Source: Stenotrophomonas maltophilia (GTDB lineage: Bacteria; Pseudomonadota; Gammaproteobacteria; Xanthomonadales; Xanthomonadaceae). Taken from it: DNA of 64,000 nt. Location of the stretch: contig WNDS01000004.1 of the NCBI GenBank assembly GCA_009912235.1, forward strand, positions 496,001 to 560,000, read 5' to 3'. A model generated the notes under the pieces. That model was given only the letters and a program-made list of their open reading frames with translations, searched no databases and was not told the DNA's origin. The position numbers and the translations under genes are program-made. Position 1 is the first letter of the stretch, and each line of letters opens with the position of its first letter. This document shows positions 16,511-25,474 of this stretch, one piece after another.

Positions 16511-18025
16511 ATGTCTGTAGATCGCATCGCCAACGCGCGTCTCCGTGACCGCGTGGTCTCCGCAGAGGCCGCCGCCGCGCTGATCCAGCCCGGTGAAACC
16601 GTGGCCATGAGCGGCTTCACCGGCTCGGGTTACCCCAAGGCCGTCCCCGTTGAACTGGCCCGCCGCATCGAAGCGGTGCACGCGCAGGGCCAGCCGTTCC
16701 AGATCAGCCTGATGACCGGTGCCTCCACGGCGCCGGAACTGGACGGCGCGCTGGCCAAGGCCGATGGCATCGCCATGCGCATGCCGTTCCAGAGCGACCC
16801 GGATGCGCGCAACCACATCAACGAAGGCAAGCTGGATTACATCGACATCCACCTCAGCCACGTGGCCCAGCATGTGTGGTTCGGTTTCTACGGCGAGATC
16901 GATACCGCGGTGATCGAAGTGTCGGCCATCCGCGAGGACGGTTCGCTGGTGCCCTCCACCTCGGTGGACAACAACAAGACCTGGCTGGACCTGGCCAAGA
17001 AGGTGATCGTCGAGGTCAACGAATGGCAGCCGGCCGGCGTGGATGGCATGCATGACATCTACTACGGCACCGCGCTGCCGCCGCACCGCAAGCCGATTCC
17101 GCTGGTGCATGCCAACGACCGCATCGGCGACACCGCGCTGCGCTGCGACCCGGACAAGATCGTGGCCGTGGTGCGCACCAACGGCCCGGACCGCAACAGC
17201 CCGTTCAGCCCGATCGATGCCACCAGCGAGCAGATTGCCTCGCATCTGATCGAGTTCCTGCAGCACGAAGTGAAGAAGGGCCGCTTGCCGCCGAACCTGC
17301 TGCCGCTGCAGAGTGGCGTGGGCAACATTCCCAACGCGGTGCTGGCCGGCCTGGCCAAGAGCGGTTTCCGCGATCTGGCCGCGTTCACCGAAGTGATCCA
17401 GGACGGCATGCTCGACCTGCTGCGCGATGGCGTGCTGAGCTATGCCTCGTGCACCGGCTTCGCGCTGAGCCCGCAGGCCAACGAGACGTTCAAGCAGAAC
17501 ATCGACTTCTACCGCGAGCGCATCATCATGCGCACGCAGGAAATCTCCAACCACCCCGAACTGGTGCGCCGGCTGGGCTGCATCGGCATGAACGGCATGA
17601 TCGAGGTGGACATCTACGGCAACGTCAATTCGACGCACGTGATGGGCACGCGGATCATGAACGGCATCGGCGGCTCGGGGGATTTCGCCCGCAATGGTTT
17701 CCTGTCGGCGTTCCTGAGCCCGTCCACGGCCAAGAACGGCACGATCTCGGCGATCACCCCGATGGTGAGCCATGTCGACCACACCGAGCACGACGTGTCG
17801 GTGATCGTGACCGAACAGGGCCTGGTCGACCTGCGTGGCCTGACCCCACGGAAGCGTGCGCAGGTGCTGATCGACAACTGCGCGCACCCGAATTTCCGCG
17901 CGCAACTGCAGGACTATTTCGACCGTGCCAGCCGCGAGAGCTACGGCAAGCACACCCCGCACCTGCTGCCCGAAGCACTATCGTGGCACCAGCGCTGGCT
18001 GGATACCGGCACGATGAAGGGCTGA
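16511..18025 (+). CDS. Acetyl-CoA hydrolase/transferase family protein, probable succinyl-CoA:acetate CoA-transferase
   Basis: The 504-residue protein belongs to the class I CoA-transferase family of AarC and ScpC, which moves CoA between succinyl-CoA and acetate and lets acetate enter the TCA cycle. Motifs visible are GETVAMSGFTGSGYPK near the N-terminus, GVGNIPNAVLAGL, and the active-site segment AFTEVIQDG whose Glu falls at residue 294, the same number as the catalytic Glu in Acetobacter AarC. SYASCTGFAL and GSGDFARNGFLS are further family markers. Transferase rather than hydrolase activity is inferred from similarity. The start ATG at 16511 is preceded by a 428-bp non-coding gap with the candidate small RNA on the opposite strand. 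Confidence 0.9.
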   Translation: MSVDRIANARLRDRVVSAEAAAALIQPGETVAMSGFTGSGYPKAVPVELARRIEAVHAQGQPFQISLMTGASTAPELDGALAKADGIAMRMPFQSDPDARNHINEGKLDYIDIHLSHVAQHVWFGFYGEIDTAVIEVSAIREDGSLVPSTSVDNNKTWLDLAKKVIVEVNEWQPAGVDGMHDIYYGTALPPHRKPIPLVHANDRIGDTALRCDPDKIVAVVRTNGPDRNSPFSPIDATSEQIASHLIEFLQHEVKKGRLPPNLLPLQSGVGNIPNAVLAGLAKSGFRDLAAFTEVIQDGMLDLLRDGVLSYASCTGFALSPQANETFKQNIDFYRERIIMRTQEISNHPELVRRLGCIGMNGMIEVDIYGNVNSTHVMGTRIMNGIGGSGDFARNGFLSAFLSPSTAKNGTISAITPMVSHVDHTEHDVSVIVTEQGLVDLRGLTPRKRAQVLIDNCAHPNFRAQLQDYFDRASRESYGKHTPHLLPEALSWHQRWLDTGTMKG

Positions 18026-18044
18026 CAACGTTCGGGTCGGTTTA

Positions 18045-18082
18045 GGGTCGGATGCCTTTCCATGGGAAAGGGCTCTGACCCC
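18045..18082. terminator. Hairpin between convergent genes
   Basis: The arms GGGTCGGA..CCTTTCC and GGAAAGG..TCTGACCC form an imperfect long stem with a short loop. It sits in the 66-bp gap between the CoA-transferase gene and hglS, which converge, and could end both. There is no T run, so it is a weak terminator call; such GGGTCGGA/TCTGACCC dyads may be a dispersed repeat. Confidence 0.5.
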
Positions 18083-18091
18083 CTCCATGCA

Positions 18092-19450
18092 TCACCCGCG
18101 CAGCGCCACCAGCGACTCAGCCTGCAGCCGCTCGTAGATCGCGAACTCATCGTTCACCGCCACGCCCAGCGCCTGCTCGAAGGCTTTGCGGTTGGCATGG
18201 GCGGCATACGCACGCTGCTCTTCGCCGCCCAGGTTCGACTGGAAGATGCCTGCGGCACTGACCGGCAGGAAATCCTCGTAGACAATCGGGTCGGCCGTGG
18301 CCAGGCCGGCGGCCACCAGCACTACGGCCGGCAGGTCAGCCACGCGCTGCGGTTCGGCGCGGCCGGCGTCGGTCAGCTGGTAACGGTAGTAACCCAGGCT
18401 TTCCTGGCGCAGCGTGTCATGGTCATCGGGGAAGCTGGCGAACACCGTCTGCAGGCGCTGGCCGTAGTCACCGCCAGTGCTGCCGGCGCCGCCGGCATCG
18501 CGCGCCTGCGCCAGCAGCTGGTCGTACAGCGCGCGGTCCTTCGGGGTCAGTGCAAGCCCACGCTGTTCGATCTCGCCGAAACGCGCGGTGTGCGTGCCGG
18601 CCGCACCGCCTTCGCCGCCCGGGAAATGCACCGCTTCTTCCAGCGTCTTGAAGCTGGTCTGGCGCAGCAGGATCGGGCAGGCGCGGCGCGGCGGGCCTTC
18701 GATCACCGCCTTGGCCGCCATCCCGTGCTCGATCATCGCCGCCTGCGCGGCGCCGATATCCAGCGTGCGCGGGGTGAGGTGGTTGATGTGCGGGCCACGG
18801 AAGCTGACCACATCCGCGATCAGACGGTGAGCATCATGCAGCGCGTGATACGTGGGCAGATCAACCGTGGCATCGCCGTGCCAGCGGAAGGTTTCCAGCA
18901 CACCGGCGACGAAGCGCTCGGCATCGGCCTGCGACAGTCCACCGTCACGCTCGGCCTGCTCGATCAGCGCCAGCGCGTCGTCGGTGAAGATGCGGCGGCG
19001 GGCCAGGATCTGCGCCGACTGCGTGCGCAGTGCCGGGTCTTCGATCAGCTCCAGCCGCAGCAGCGAGGTGAACACGCGGAACGGGTTCTGCGCCAGCGGC
19101 GCGGCGGTGAGCGGGCGGAAGGCGGTGGAGTGCACCGGCACACCGGCCACGGACAGATCGTAATAGCCCACCGGGTGCATGCCCATCACCGCGAACAGGC
19201 GGCGCAGCGTGGCCAGTTCTTCCACCGTGCCGACACGGATGGCGCCGTGGCGCTCTTCGTCCAGGCGCCCACGCTCGTCATTGCGCTGCAGCTGCGCGGC
19301 CAGGGCCGGATCGTCGGCCAGCACCTGCGCATTGATGCGCTCCACCAGCTCCACCAGCGTGCCGTACAGCGGCACCTCGGTGCGGTACATGCGGGACATG
19401 GCCTGCGCGAACAGGCGGCGGATCACATCAGGCGAAACAAAGGCGCTCAT
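18092..19450 (-). CDS. hglS: 2-oxoadipate dioxygenase/decarboxylase (HglS, DUF1338 family)
   Basis: The 452-residue protein matches the VOC-fold iron enzyme HglS (YdcJ), which converts 2-oxoadipate to D-2-hydroxyglutarate with loss of CO2 in bacterial lysine catabolism. Expected metal and substrate motifs are present: RHGAIRVGT with His68, GPHINHLTPRTLDI, and HTARFGEIEQRGLALT with the iron-binding Glu. The MGMHPVGYYDLSVAGVPVHSTAFRP block is also typical. The start ATG at 19450 is the first Met and gives the family length. Other lysine-degradation genes are not in the window. It converges on the CoA-transferase gene, whose product could use downstream acyl-CoA units, but no direct link is shown. 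Confidence 0.92.
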   Translation of the reverse strand: MSAFVSPDVIRRLFAQAMSRMYRTEVPLYGTLVELVERINAQVLADDPALAAQLQRNDERGRLDEERHGAIRVGTVEELATLRRLFAVMGMHPVGYYDLSVAGVPVHSTAFRPLTAAPLAQNPFRVFTSLLRLELIEDPALRTQSAQILARRRIFTDDALALIEQAERDGGLSQADAERFVAGVLETFRWHGDATVDLPTYHALHDAHRLIADVVSFRGPHINHLTPRTLDIGAAQAAMIEHGMAAKAVIEGPPRRACPILLRQTSFKTLEEAVHFPGGEGGAAGTHTARFGEIEQRGLALTPKDRALYDQLLAQARDAGGAGSTGGDYGQRLQTVFASFPDDHDTLRQESLGYYRYQLTDAGRAEPQRVADLPAVVLVAAGLATADPIVYEDFLPVSAAGIFQSNLGGEEQRAYAAHANRKAFEQALGVAVNDEFAIYERLQAESLVALRG

Positions 19451-19695
19451 CGGTCACTCGATCTACGGGAACGGGGAACAACTCGAACCCCCATTGTCAC
19501 CCCGTGCGGCCGCCACGGCCACAGGTGTGCACGAACCCCACCGAGCGAAGGTAGTGCCGGCGGTTGGGCGGCAACGTCATGAACCTTCGGCCAGGCGGCT
19601 GCAGTTGCCGGCCAACGGCCGGCATTGCCCCAACCCCGCAAACCCGGGCAAACCAGACCGCCAAAACCCGCAGGCTCCTGCAGCAGGGCCAACCC

Positions 19696-20202
19696 TCAAC
19701 GCCCCAGCTGCCGCCTCAACGTGGCATCCAGCGTGATCGGCCGGTCCCAGTGGCCGAAGCTGGCCGCCACGGCGTGGCGCACGGAGCGGTAATGCAGGTT
19801 GTCCGGCTTCACCGGCATGCGCTTCACCACGGCCTCCCAGCCGCCCTCCGGGTCCTGGCTGAAGGCGCGCACGCTGTCGCGGCAGCTCTGGCCGCTGGCC
19901 TTGGCCCAGAAACAGGCGAAGTAGATATCCCCGGCCTGCCAGCCGTGGCTGTGCATCAGCGCAACCACATACCCGCGCGGGACGCCGGCATAGCGCGCTA
20001 CCTCGTCCAGGAACGCATCCGGGTAGCGTTCGGCGTAATGGTTGATGTTGGCCAGCTGCCGGTCCAGCCATGCGTCGCCGCTCTGGACCTCATAGGCTTC
20101 CGAGCGCGCGGCGGTCTGCTGGGCCGGCGCAACGGCCGGCACCAGCAGCAGGAGCAGCAGGGCCAGGGGCAACGCGCGCAGCGTGGGCAGTGGCAGGTTC
20201 AT
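19696..20202 (-). CDS. Secreted protein of unknown function
   Basis: The 168-residue product has a clear signal peptide (hydrophobic LALLLLLLVPAVAPAQQ, cleavage near residue 27). The mature part has a conserved look: SGDAWLDRQLANINHYAERYPD, a RYAGVPRGYVVALMHSHGW stretch, a CFW..SGQSC cysteine pair and a closing HWDRPITLDATLRRQLGR. I do not recognise the family. The ATG at 20202 is used. Its first 113 bases overlap the 3' end of the HAD gene in another frame, which is unusual and may mean that the HAD reading frame should end earlier. Confidence 0.75.
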   Translation of the reverse strand: MNLPLPTLRALPLALLLLLLVPAVAPAQQTAARSEAYEVQSGDAWLDRQLANINHYAERYPDAFLDEVARYAGVPRGYVVALMHSHGWQAGDIYFACFWAKASGQSCRDSVRAFSQDPEGGWEAVVKRMPVKPDNLHYRSVRHAVAASFGHWDRPITLDATLRRQLGR

Positions 20203-20986
20203 GCCCCGATTCTGCCGCAGCCACCGCGCGCTGCCAGGCCTCGGCGGCAGCCTTGGCTTCCAGCACGGCCAGCGCGGCCGGCCAGTCGTGGGCGGTATCG
20301 GCGTTGACCATGCGCGGTTCGTCGTCGGCCACGCCGTGCTGGGTCTCGTGCGCCCAGGTCACCGCGTAGGGGGTGTGGATGCCCCAGCCGCCCAGGGTCA
20401 CCACCGGCTCGATGTTCGAGCGAAGCGAGTTGCCGACCATCACAAAGCGCGACATCGGCAGCTCGAACTCGGCCAGCACGCGGGCGTAGGTTTCCGGGTC
20501 CTTTTCCGAAACGATCTCGATGCGCGGGAACAGGTCGTGCAGCTGGGCGACCTTGATCTTGGCTTCCTGATGGAACAGGTCGCCCTTGGTGATCAGCACC
20601 ACCGGGTAGTCGGCGGCGATGGTGCCCACAGCCTCGCGCACGCCGTCGATCAGCTCGACCGGGTGGCTCAGGGTGGCGTGGCCGATCTCCAGGATGGTCT
20701 GGATGTCACGCGCTTCGATGCGCTGGCCGGTGATCTCGATGGACGCTTCGATCATCGACAGCGTCATGCTCTTCACGCCGTAGCCGAAGGTGTCCAGGTG
20801 GCGCTGCTGCACTTCGAGCAGGTGGCGGGCGGTCTGGGTGTCGTGCACGTCGATGTAGCGCGACAACAGGTGCAGGTAATCCTGCTCGGCCTTGCGGTAG
20901 TAGTCCTCGCTCTTCCACAGCGTATCGTCACCGTCAAAACCGACCAGGCCGATGGCGCGCGACGGCGCAGGCGTGGAGGTGTTCAT
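20090..20986 (-). CDS. HAD-superfamily hydrolase
   Basis: The protein carries the haloacid-dehalogenase motifs: motif I FDGDDTLW with Asp18 (nucleophile) and Asp20, motif II VLITKGD at about residue 133, a Lys in the EIVSEKDPETY segment, and motif IV FVMVGNSLRSNIEP. The substrate is unknown; the cap-1 region is helical. The first 250 residues look like a complete enzyme. The last 45 residues are Ala/Pro-rich, not family-like, and overlap the next gene by 113 bases. In one of the other frames a stop lies exactly over that gene's start codon (ATGA), so a small indel near 20220-20260 is possible. Confidence 0.85.
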   Translation of the reverse strand: MNTSTPAPSRAIGLVGFDGDDTLWKSEDYYRKAEQDYLHLLSRYIDVHDTQTARHLLEVQQRHLDTFGYGVKSMTLSMIEASIEITGQRIEARDIQTILEIGHATLSHPVELIDGVREAVGTIAADYPVVLITKGDLFHQEAKIKVAQLHDLFPRIEIVSEKDPETYARVLAEFELPMSRFVMVGNSLRSNIEPVVTLGGWGIHTPYAVTWAHETQHGVADDEPRMVNADTAHDWPAALAVLEAKAAAEAWQRAVAAAESGHEPATAHAARVAPGPAAPAAGAGRCAGPADRRALGSL

Positions 20987-21016
20987 CGCACAAGGATACA
21001 GGCTGGCCGGCTGCGG

Positions 21017-21046
21017 AAAAAACCCGGGCGGCCGCAGCCGCCCGGG
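21017..21046 (-). terminator. Terminator of the EF-hand gene
   Basis: On the minus strand a 10-bp perfect stem (CCCGGGCGGC/GCCGCCCGGG, loop TGCG) runs into six T residues, 59 bases past the stop codon. Confidence 0.9.
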
Positions 21047-21104
21047 TCGTGCAGTACCTGTCCAGGGGCCCCATGCCCCCGCTGGCGGTACCGCGTGAAA
21101 GCGA

Positions 21105-21515
21105 TCAGTTGCCCTGTGTGCCGGCAGTACCCTGCTGCGACTGCACGAAGGCCTTGTACTCGTCCGGCGTCAGCTCGCCGTCCTTGTTGGTGTCAGCCTG
21201 GTCGAACACCTGCGCCAGACCGGCGTTGACCTGTGCTTCGGCCTTGCTGATGGTGCCGTTGCCATCGGTATCCAGGCTGGCCCAGGTCTGGCCGCCGCCA
21301 CCGCCGCCATTGGCCTGTGCCGATGCGGCCGCCGCGCTGTCGGTGGCCTGGGTTGCGGCCTGGCCCGCCTGCGCAGCAGCCTGCTGCGCCTGTGCGGCCT
21401 GGTTCTGTGCCTGCGCGGCCTGCTGCTGTGCGCTCTGCGCCATGGTCGGAAGGGCCAGCAGGCTGCCCGCGGCGACGACCAGGGCGATCAGGGGCTTGCG
21501 GTTGCGAATAGTCAT
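21105..21515 (-). CDS. Secreted EF-hand calcium-binding protein
   Basis: The 136-residue protein has a signal peptide (cleaved near MAQSA, about residue 27), then an Ala/Gln-rich helical stretch of about 40 residues with a repeated AAQAQ pattern, a Gly run (GGGGGG) and two EF-hand loops: DTDGNGTISKAE and DTNKDGELTPDE. Both loops have Asp or Asn at calcium positions 1, 3 and 5 and an acidic residue at 12, so both should bind calcium. Function is unknown; likely periplasmic or extracellular. The ATG at 21515 has GGAG upstream; the frame open to 21650 does not give a signal peptide. Confidence 0.88.
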   Translation of the reverse strand: MTIRNRKPLIALVVAAGSLLALPTMAQSAQQQAAQAQNQAAQAQQAAAQAGQAATQATDSAAAASAQANGGGGGGQTWASLDTDGNGTISKAEAQVNAGLAQVFDQADTNKDGELTPDEYKAFVQSQQGTAGTQGN

Positions 21516-21742
21516 CAGGGGGTCTCCGTTTGGGTGGTGGTGCGCGGCCTGTTGTTTCCGCACGGCGCCTACCCTGCCACCGGTTTTGTGAATCGCTTTT
21601 GCCCCGCAACCAGCGCGAACACGCACGGTTAACCACCGAACACAGCCCATGGGTTAGCGCAGTTGTAAGCCACCTGTGAGCGATCGGTAACACGCGCATT
21701 CAGCGCGCGCCGATTTAACCGCCTGCAAACGAAAAACCTGCG

Positions 21743-22114
21743 TCAGTCGTCGGTTTTCAACGATGAGCGCGAACTGAATATCAGCCAGCCCAGCGCCACG
21801 CCGGACAGCGCACCGGCAATTTCCAGCACCACGCGCGAGCCGAGTTCATTGGGATCGTGGATGGCGGCCAGGAATAGGCGCGCGTACAGCGGCGATTCCA
21901 GCCGCACGATGCCCATGTAGAACAGCTTCCACACATCGATGCCGGCGGCGATCACCACCGCGAACACGCAGGCCCAGCCGATGGCGTGCCCCATGGACCA
22001 ACGGAACAGGCGGCACAGGTGATGCCAGAGGAAGTACACCAGCAGGCCTACCAGCAGCGCGATGGCACCAGCTTCGAGGGAGCCGAGCAGGCCGAAGTGC
22101 AGTGGAAGATTCAT
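21743..22114 (-). CDS. Small inner-membrane protein of unknown function
   Basis: The 123-residue product has three to four predicted membrane segments (about residues 12-30, 42-60 and 98-115). A HHLCRLFRWSMGHAIGW motif follows the first helix and the protein ends in SRSSLKTDD. I do not recognise a family. The ATG at 22114 (MNLPLHFGLLG) is chosen because the upstream part of the open frame to 22276 crosses the dipeptidase remnant and is not protein-like. Confidence 0.65.
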   Translation of the reverse strand: MNLPLHFGLLGSLEAGAIALLVGLLVYFLWHHLCRLFRWSMGHAIGWACVFAVVIAAGIDVWKLFYMGIVRLESPLYARLFLAAIHDPNELGSRVVLEIAGALSGVALGWLIFSSRSSLKTDD

Positions 22115-22184
22115 GCGGGTGGGCAGTTGGGAGGCGGTAATGAGTGTAAGGGTATCGGCAGGGCTTGCAGCCCTGCAGAGCCCC

Positions 22185-22320
22185 CTACCGCATGGGAAAA
22201 TCGTACGCGGTGCCTGCATCCGGCTGCGGTTGCAGGGTGTAGTATCACCACTCCAGCGGGTAGTTGGCAAACCCACGCCACGCCATCGCCAGCAGCGACC
22301 GCTGCCAATTGTTGCTGGTC
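22185..22320 (-). pseudogene. Remnant of a D-Ala-D-Ala dipeptidase (VanX/DdpX, M15D) 3' end
   Basis: Read on the minus strand, this stretch encodes a recognisable C-terminus of the VanX/DdpX family: WQRSLLAMAWRGFANYPLEW, then an in-frame TGA at 22245-22247, then YYTLQPQPDAGTAYDFPMR and a TAG. The family ends with GF.NYP.EWWHYTL...DFP. So the TGA stands where the second Trp belongs and Tyr stands where the zinc-binding His belongs. Both differ from the expected codons by one G:C to A:T change. Only about 45 residues remain; the rest of the gene is missing. Confidence 0.6.
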
Positions 22321-22455
22321 ACCGGTCGCTGCCCAGCCAGTCGGGCACCAGCGCGGGGTCCAGCAGCACCTGCATCCAGCGCGTCCTGTCGCGCAGCGAG
22401 CAACGGATGCCCCCGGCGGCCATCGAAGTCAGGTCGGGGCTGGTCGCTGCGGGGG
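22319..22455 (-). pseudogene. Remnant of a serine hydrolase-like gene
   Basis: In a different minus-strand frame, about 45 residues (PDLTSMAAGGIRCSLRDRTR followed by WMQVLLDPALVPDWLGSDR) resemble the GG.R.S..D...WMQ..L region of class-C beta-lactamase-like serine hydrolases. It is bounded by stops on both sides and abuts the dipeptidase remnant, as if a deletion joined the two genes. The identification rests on this short pattern only. Confidence 0.35.
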
Positions 22456-22535
22456 TAGATTATTCATTCTTGATTTCGTGGATGAAAGGAATAAGCATTC
22501 CAGAACAGTTCGCCGACAACCGGAGCCCGTGCACG

Positions 22536-22889
22536 ATGGAACAGACTCACCTGTGTTGCCCCCAGTGCAGCGCGCCGTTCGTGCCGGACGCCGCAGGCCT
22601 TGCGCTGCTGCAGCAGTCCCGCGCCAAAGGCATGCGCCTGGTGATGATCGAGTGCACCCGCTGCGGCAGCCATGGCGATTTCGATCCACAGACCGGCAAG
22701 CGCCCGCTGGCCAGTACAGCGGACGCAACACCGGCCATCCCCTGCCCGGAGCCCGGTTGCGACGGTCTGGTCAGCCATGTTGAAACCCTGCGCCCACCGA
22801 TCTGGGGCTGCGGCCACTGCGGCATGGTCTGGGCCGACCGCGCTGCACTGGACGCACAGATCGCCCAGCAGGCGCCGGCGACGCCGTAG
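22536..22889 (+). CDS. Small zinc-ribbon protein
   Basis: The 117-residue protein contains three CxxC-type pairs: CCPQC (residues 7-11), IECTRCGSHG in the middle, a CPEPGC pair and a closing WGCGHCGMVW. Two zinc ribbons are therefore likely. No signal or membrane segment is seen, so it is cytoplasmic. I do not recognise a named family. The ATG at 22536 has GGAG 10 bases upstream; the frame is open farther upstream but passes over the remnants described at 22185-22455. The muropeptide operon starts 55 bases later on the same strand. Confidence 0.65.
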   Translation: MEQTHLCCPQCSAPFVPDAAGLALLQQSRAKGMRLVMIECTRCGSHGDFDPQTGKRPLASTADATPAIPCPEPGCDGLVSHVETLRPPIWGCGHCGMVWADRAALDAQIAQQAPATP

Positions 22890-22944
22890 AGGCCGGCACG
22901 CCCCCCGCCACATGTTCCACCGGATTCGATAGGGAGCGTTGCGC

Positions 22945-24381
22945 ATGAATCGATCGCTCGCTGCACCTCGGCACTGGCCGCGCGGGTTCACTCTGGCCCT
23001 GTGCCTGCTGGCCGCACCGGCCTCTGCGCAGGCGCTGCAGGCACCTGATCCCGGCGCGCCGCTGCCGTATGTGATCGGCCTGCACGAAGCCTACCTGACC
23101 CCGCAGTACTGGGCCACACGGCTGGACAACGCTGACACCCCCGTCCTGGACCGCATGCAGATCAACGCGCAGAACGCGCGCATGCGCACGCAGGACGCAC
23201 ACATCCAGGACATCGCCGCCCTGCCCTCGCAGCTGAGCGCCGCGCAGGTGCGCGCCAGCATCAGCGCGCTGTCGATCTGGCCGACACGGCCTCTCCATGA
23301 CGACCAGGGCCAGCCCATCACGGCAGCGCTGCGCGCGTCGATCGAGGCCAACCTGGGCGTGGCGCCAATCGCCGCAAAGGTAACACCGCAGTATGGCCTG
23401 GTGGTGAAGCGCGCAGCATTGCCCACCTTCCCGACCCGCCAGCGCGTCTTCAGTACCGTGGGCGATACCGATATCGACCGTTTCCAGGAATCGGCGCTGT
23501 TTCCCGGTGACAAGGTGGCCGTGGTCCACCGCAGCGCCGATGGTCGCTGGCTGTTCGTGCACAGCGAACGCTACAGCGCGTGGATCGAAGCCGAGTCGGT
23601 GGCCACCGGCGACAAGGCCAGCGTGCTCGGTTACGGCGCGCAGGGCCCCTACCGCATCGTGACCGGCGCAGTGGCGCATACCGCATTCACTCCGGAAGAA
23701 CCGCGCGTCTCGCGCCTGCAGCTGGAGATGGGCGTGCGCGTGCCGGTGCTGGCCGACTGGCCGGCCGATGCCCCTGTGAACGGTCAGCAGCCGCATGCCG
23801 GCTGGGTAGTGCAGTTGCCGGTGCGCGAGGTCGATGGCCGGTTGAAGCTGGTGCCGGCGCTGCTGCCGCGCTCGCAGGACACCGCCGCCGACTACCTGCC
23901 ACTGACCCCGCGCCTGCTGCTGCAGCAGGCTTTCAAGTTCCTCGGCGAACGCTACGGCTGGGGCCACGGCTACAACGCGCGCGACTGCAGCGGTTTCATT
24001 TCGGAAATCTACCGCAGCTTCGGCGTGCTGCTGCCGCGCAATACCGGCGCGCAGGCCAGCAGCCCGGCACTTGATGGCCTGTCCTTCGGCGCCGGCGATG
24101 ATGCCGCCCAGCGCGACCACGCCGTGGCCGCCGCACACACCGGCGACCTGGTCTACATTCCCGGCCATGTGATGCTGACGCTGGGCCACGTCGATGGCCG
24201 CACCTGGGTGATCCATGACGTGGCCGGTGGCGCCTGGCGCGATGCCGGCGGGCGGCTGCAGCAGGCACGCCTGAACGGTGTGTCGGTTACCGCGCTGGAG
24301 CCGATGCTGGGCAGCGATGGCACCCGCTACATCGACCAGATGACCCGTCTCCAGCGCATCGGCCACACGGAGCACCCATGA
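22945..24381 (+). CDS. SH3 and NlpC/P60 domain C40 peptidase (YkfC-like)
   Basis: The 478-residue secreted enzyme has a signal peptide (cleaved near ASAQA), an N-terminal NlpC/P60-type helper domain, an SH3 region (about residues 150-260, with DKVAVVHRSADGRWLFVHS) and a C40 catalytic domain near residues 305-440. The catalytic Cys lies in NARDCSGFISEIYRSFGVLLPRNT and the His in GHVMLTLG. YkfC-type enzymes cleave the gamma-D-Glu-diamino acid bond of muropeptides. AGGGAG precedes the ATG at 22945. Its stop overlaps the ATG of the dipeptide epimerase gene (ATGA), so the two are co-translated; the pairing of YkfC with YkfB is known from peptidoglycan-peptide recycling. Confidence 0.9.
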   Translation: MNRSLAAPRHWPRGFTLALCLLAAPASAQALQAPDPGAPLPYVIGLHEAYLTPQYWATRLDNADTPVLDRMQINAQNARMRTQDAHIQDIAALPSQLSAAQVRASISALSIWPTRPLHDDQGQPITAALRASIEANLGVAPIAAKVTPQYGLVVKRAALPTFPTRQRVFSTVGDTDIDRFQESALFPGDKVAVVHRSADGRWLFVHSERYSAWIEAESVATGDKASVLGYGAQGPYRIVTGAVAHTAFTPEEPRVSRLQLEMGVRVPVLADWPADAPVNGQQPHAGWVVQLPVREVDGRLKLVPALLPRSQDTAADYLPLTPRLLLQQAFKFLGERYGWGHGYNARDCSGFISEIYRSFGVLLPRNTGAQASSPALDGLSFGAGDDAAQRDHAVAAAHTGDLVYIPGHVMLTLGHVDGRTWVIHDVAGGAWRDAGGRLQQARLNGVSVTALEPMLGSDGTRYIDQMTRLQRIGHTEHP

Positions 24382-25474
24382 AGATCACCGCCTTTGAGCT
24401 GGGCCGGCTGCGCGTGCCGTTGAAGACGCCGTTCAAGACCGCCCTGCGCACGGTCGATGCCGCCGAAAGCGTGGTGGTGCGGCTGCACACCGACACTGGC
24501 CGCACGGGCCTTGGCGAAGCCGCGGCGACGGCGGTGATCACCGGCGAGACGCACGGCTCGATCATCGCGGCCATCAGCCAGCACATCGCGCCGCGCCTGA
24601 TCGGCCAGCCGGTGGCCGATCTGAACCGCCTGTGCGGGCAGGTGCAGAACGCGATGGCGCGCAACAGCCGTGCCAAGGCGGCAGTGGATATCGCCCTGCA
24701 CGACCTGTGGGCACAGCTGCACGGTGCCCGCTGTACCAGCTGCTGGGCGGCGGCGTACCCGAACTCACCACCGACATCACCATCAGCGTGGATGCGGTGG
24801 ACACCATGGTGGCCGATGCGCGTGCGGCGCTGGCGCAGGGCTACACCGCGCTGAAGATCAAGGTCGGCAAGGACCTGCAGGAGGACATCGCGCGGGTGAA
24901 GGCGATCGCTGCTGCCGTGGCCGGCCGCGCCACGCTGCGGCTGGACGCCAACCAGGGCTGGAACGCGCGCCAGAGTGTGCAGGCACTGCAGCGGCTGGAA
25001 GCCGACGGCGTGCCGCTGGAACTGCTGGAGCAGCCGGTGAAGGCGGCCGATATCGATGGGATGGCCTACGTGCGCGAGCGCATCGCCACGCCGCTGATGG
25101 CCGACGAAAGCGCCTTCGATGCGCGCCAGGCGCTGGCTTTGGTGCAGCAGCGCGCGGCCGACATTCTCAACATCAAGCTGATGAAGACCGGCGGCCTGTC
25201 CGAAGCGCGGCGCGTGGCCGACATCGCCGCGCTGCATGGGGTGCCGTGCATGATCGGCTGCATGATCGAGACCAGCATCAGCGTGGCTGCCGCCGCGCAC
25301 CTGGCCGTGGCCCGCGCCGATGCCATTGCGCTGGTGGACCTGGACGGCCCGGCACTGTGCACGTTCGATCCGGTGCTGGGCGGCACCCGCTTCGAGGGGC
25401 CACACATCCGGCTGGGGGATGGCCCGGGCCTGAGCATCGGCGAGGTGCGTGGCGTGCAGTGGCTGCCGGCGTGA
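24378..25474 (+). pseudogene. ykfB: L-Ala-D/L-Glu (dipeptide) epimerase, frameshifted in this sequence
   Basis: An enolase-superfamily enzyme that epimerises L-Ala-D-Glu from recycled peptidoglycan. Its two parts lie in different frames: MKITAFELGRLRVPLKTPFK to HDLWAQLHGAR, then LYQLLGGG onward. Adding one C near 24727-24731 (CGCTG to CGCCTG) restores a single protein of about 365 residues. All catalytic motifs are present: LKIKVGKD (KxK), RLDANQGW, ELLEQPV, MADESAFD and NIKLMKTGG. The first codon overlaps the upstream stop. A perfect set of active-site residues suggests that the frameshift is a sequence error or very recent. Confidence 0.9.
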
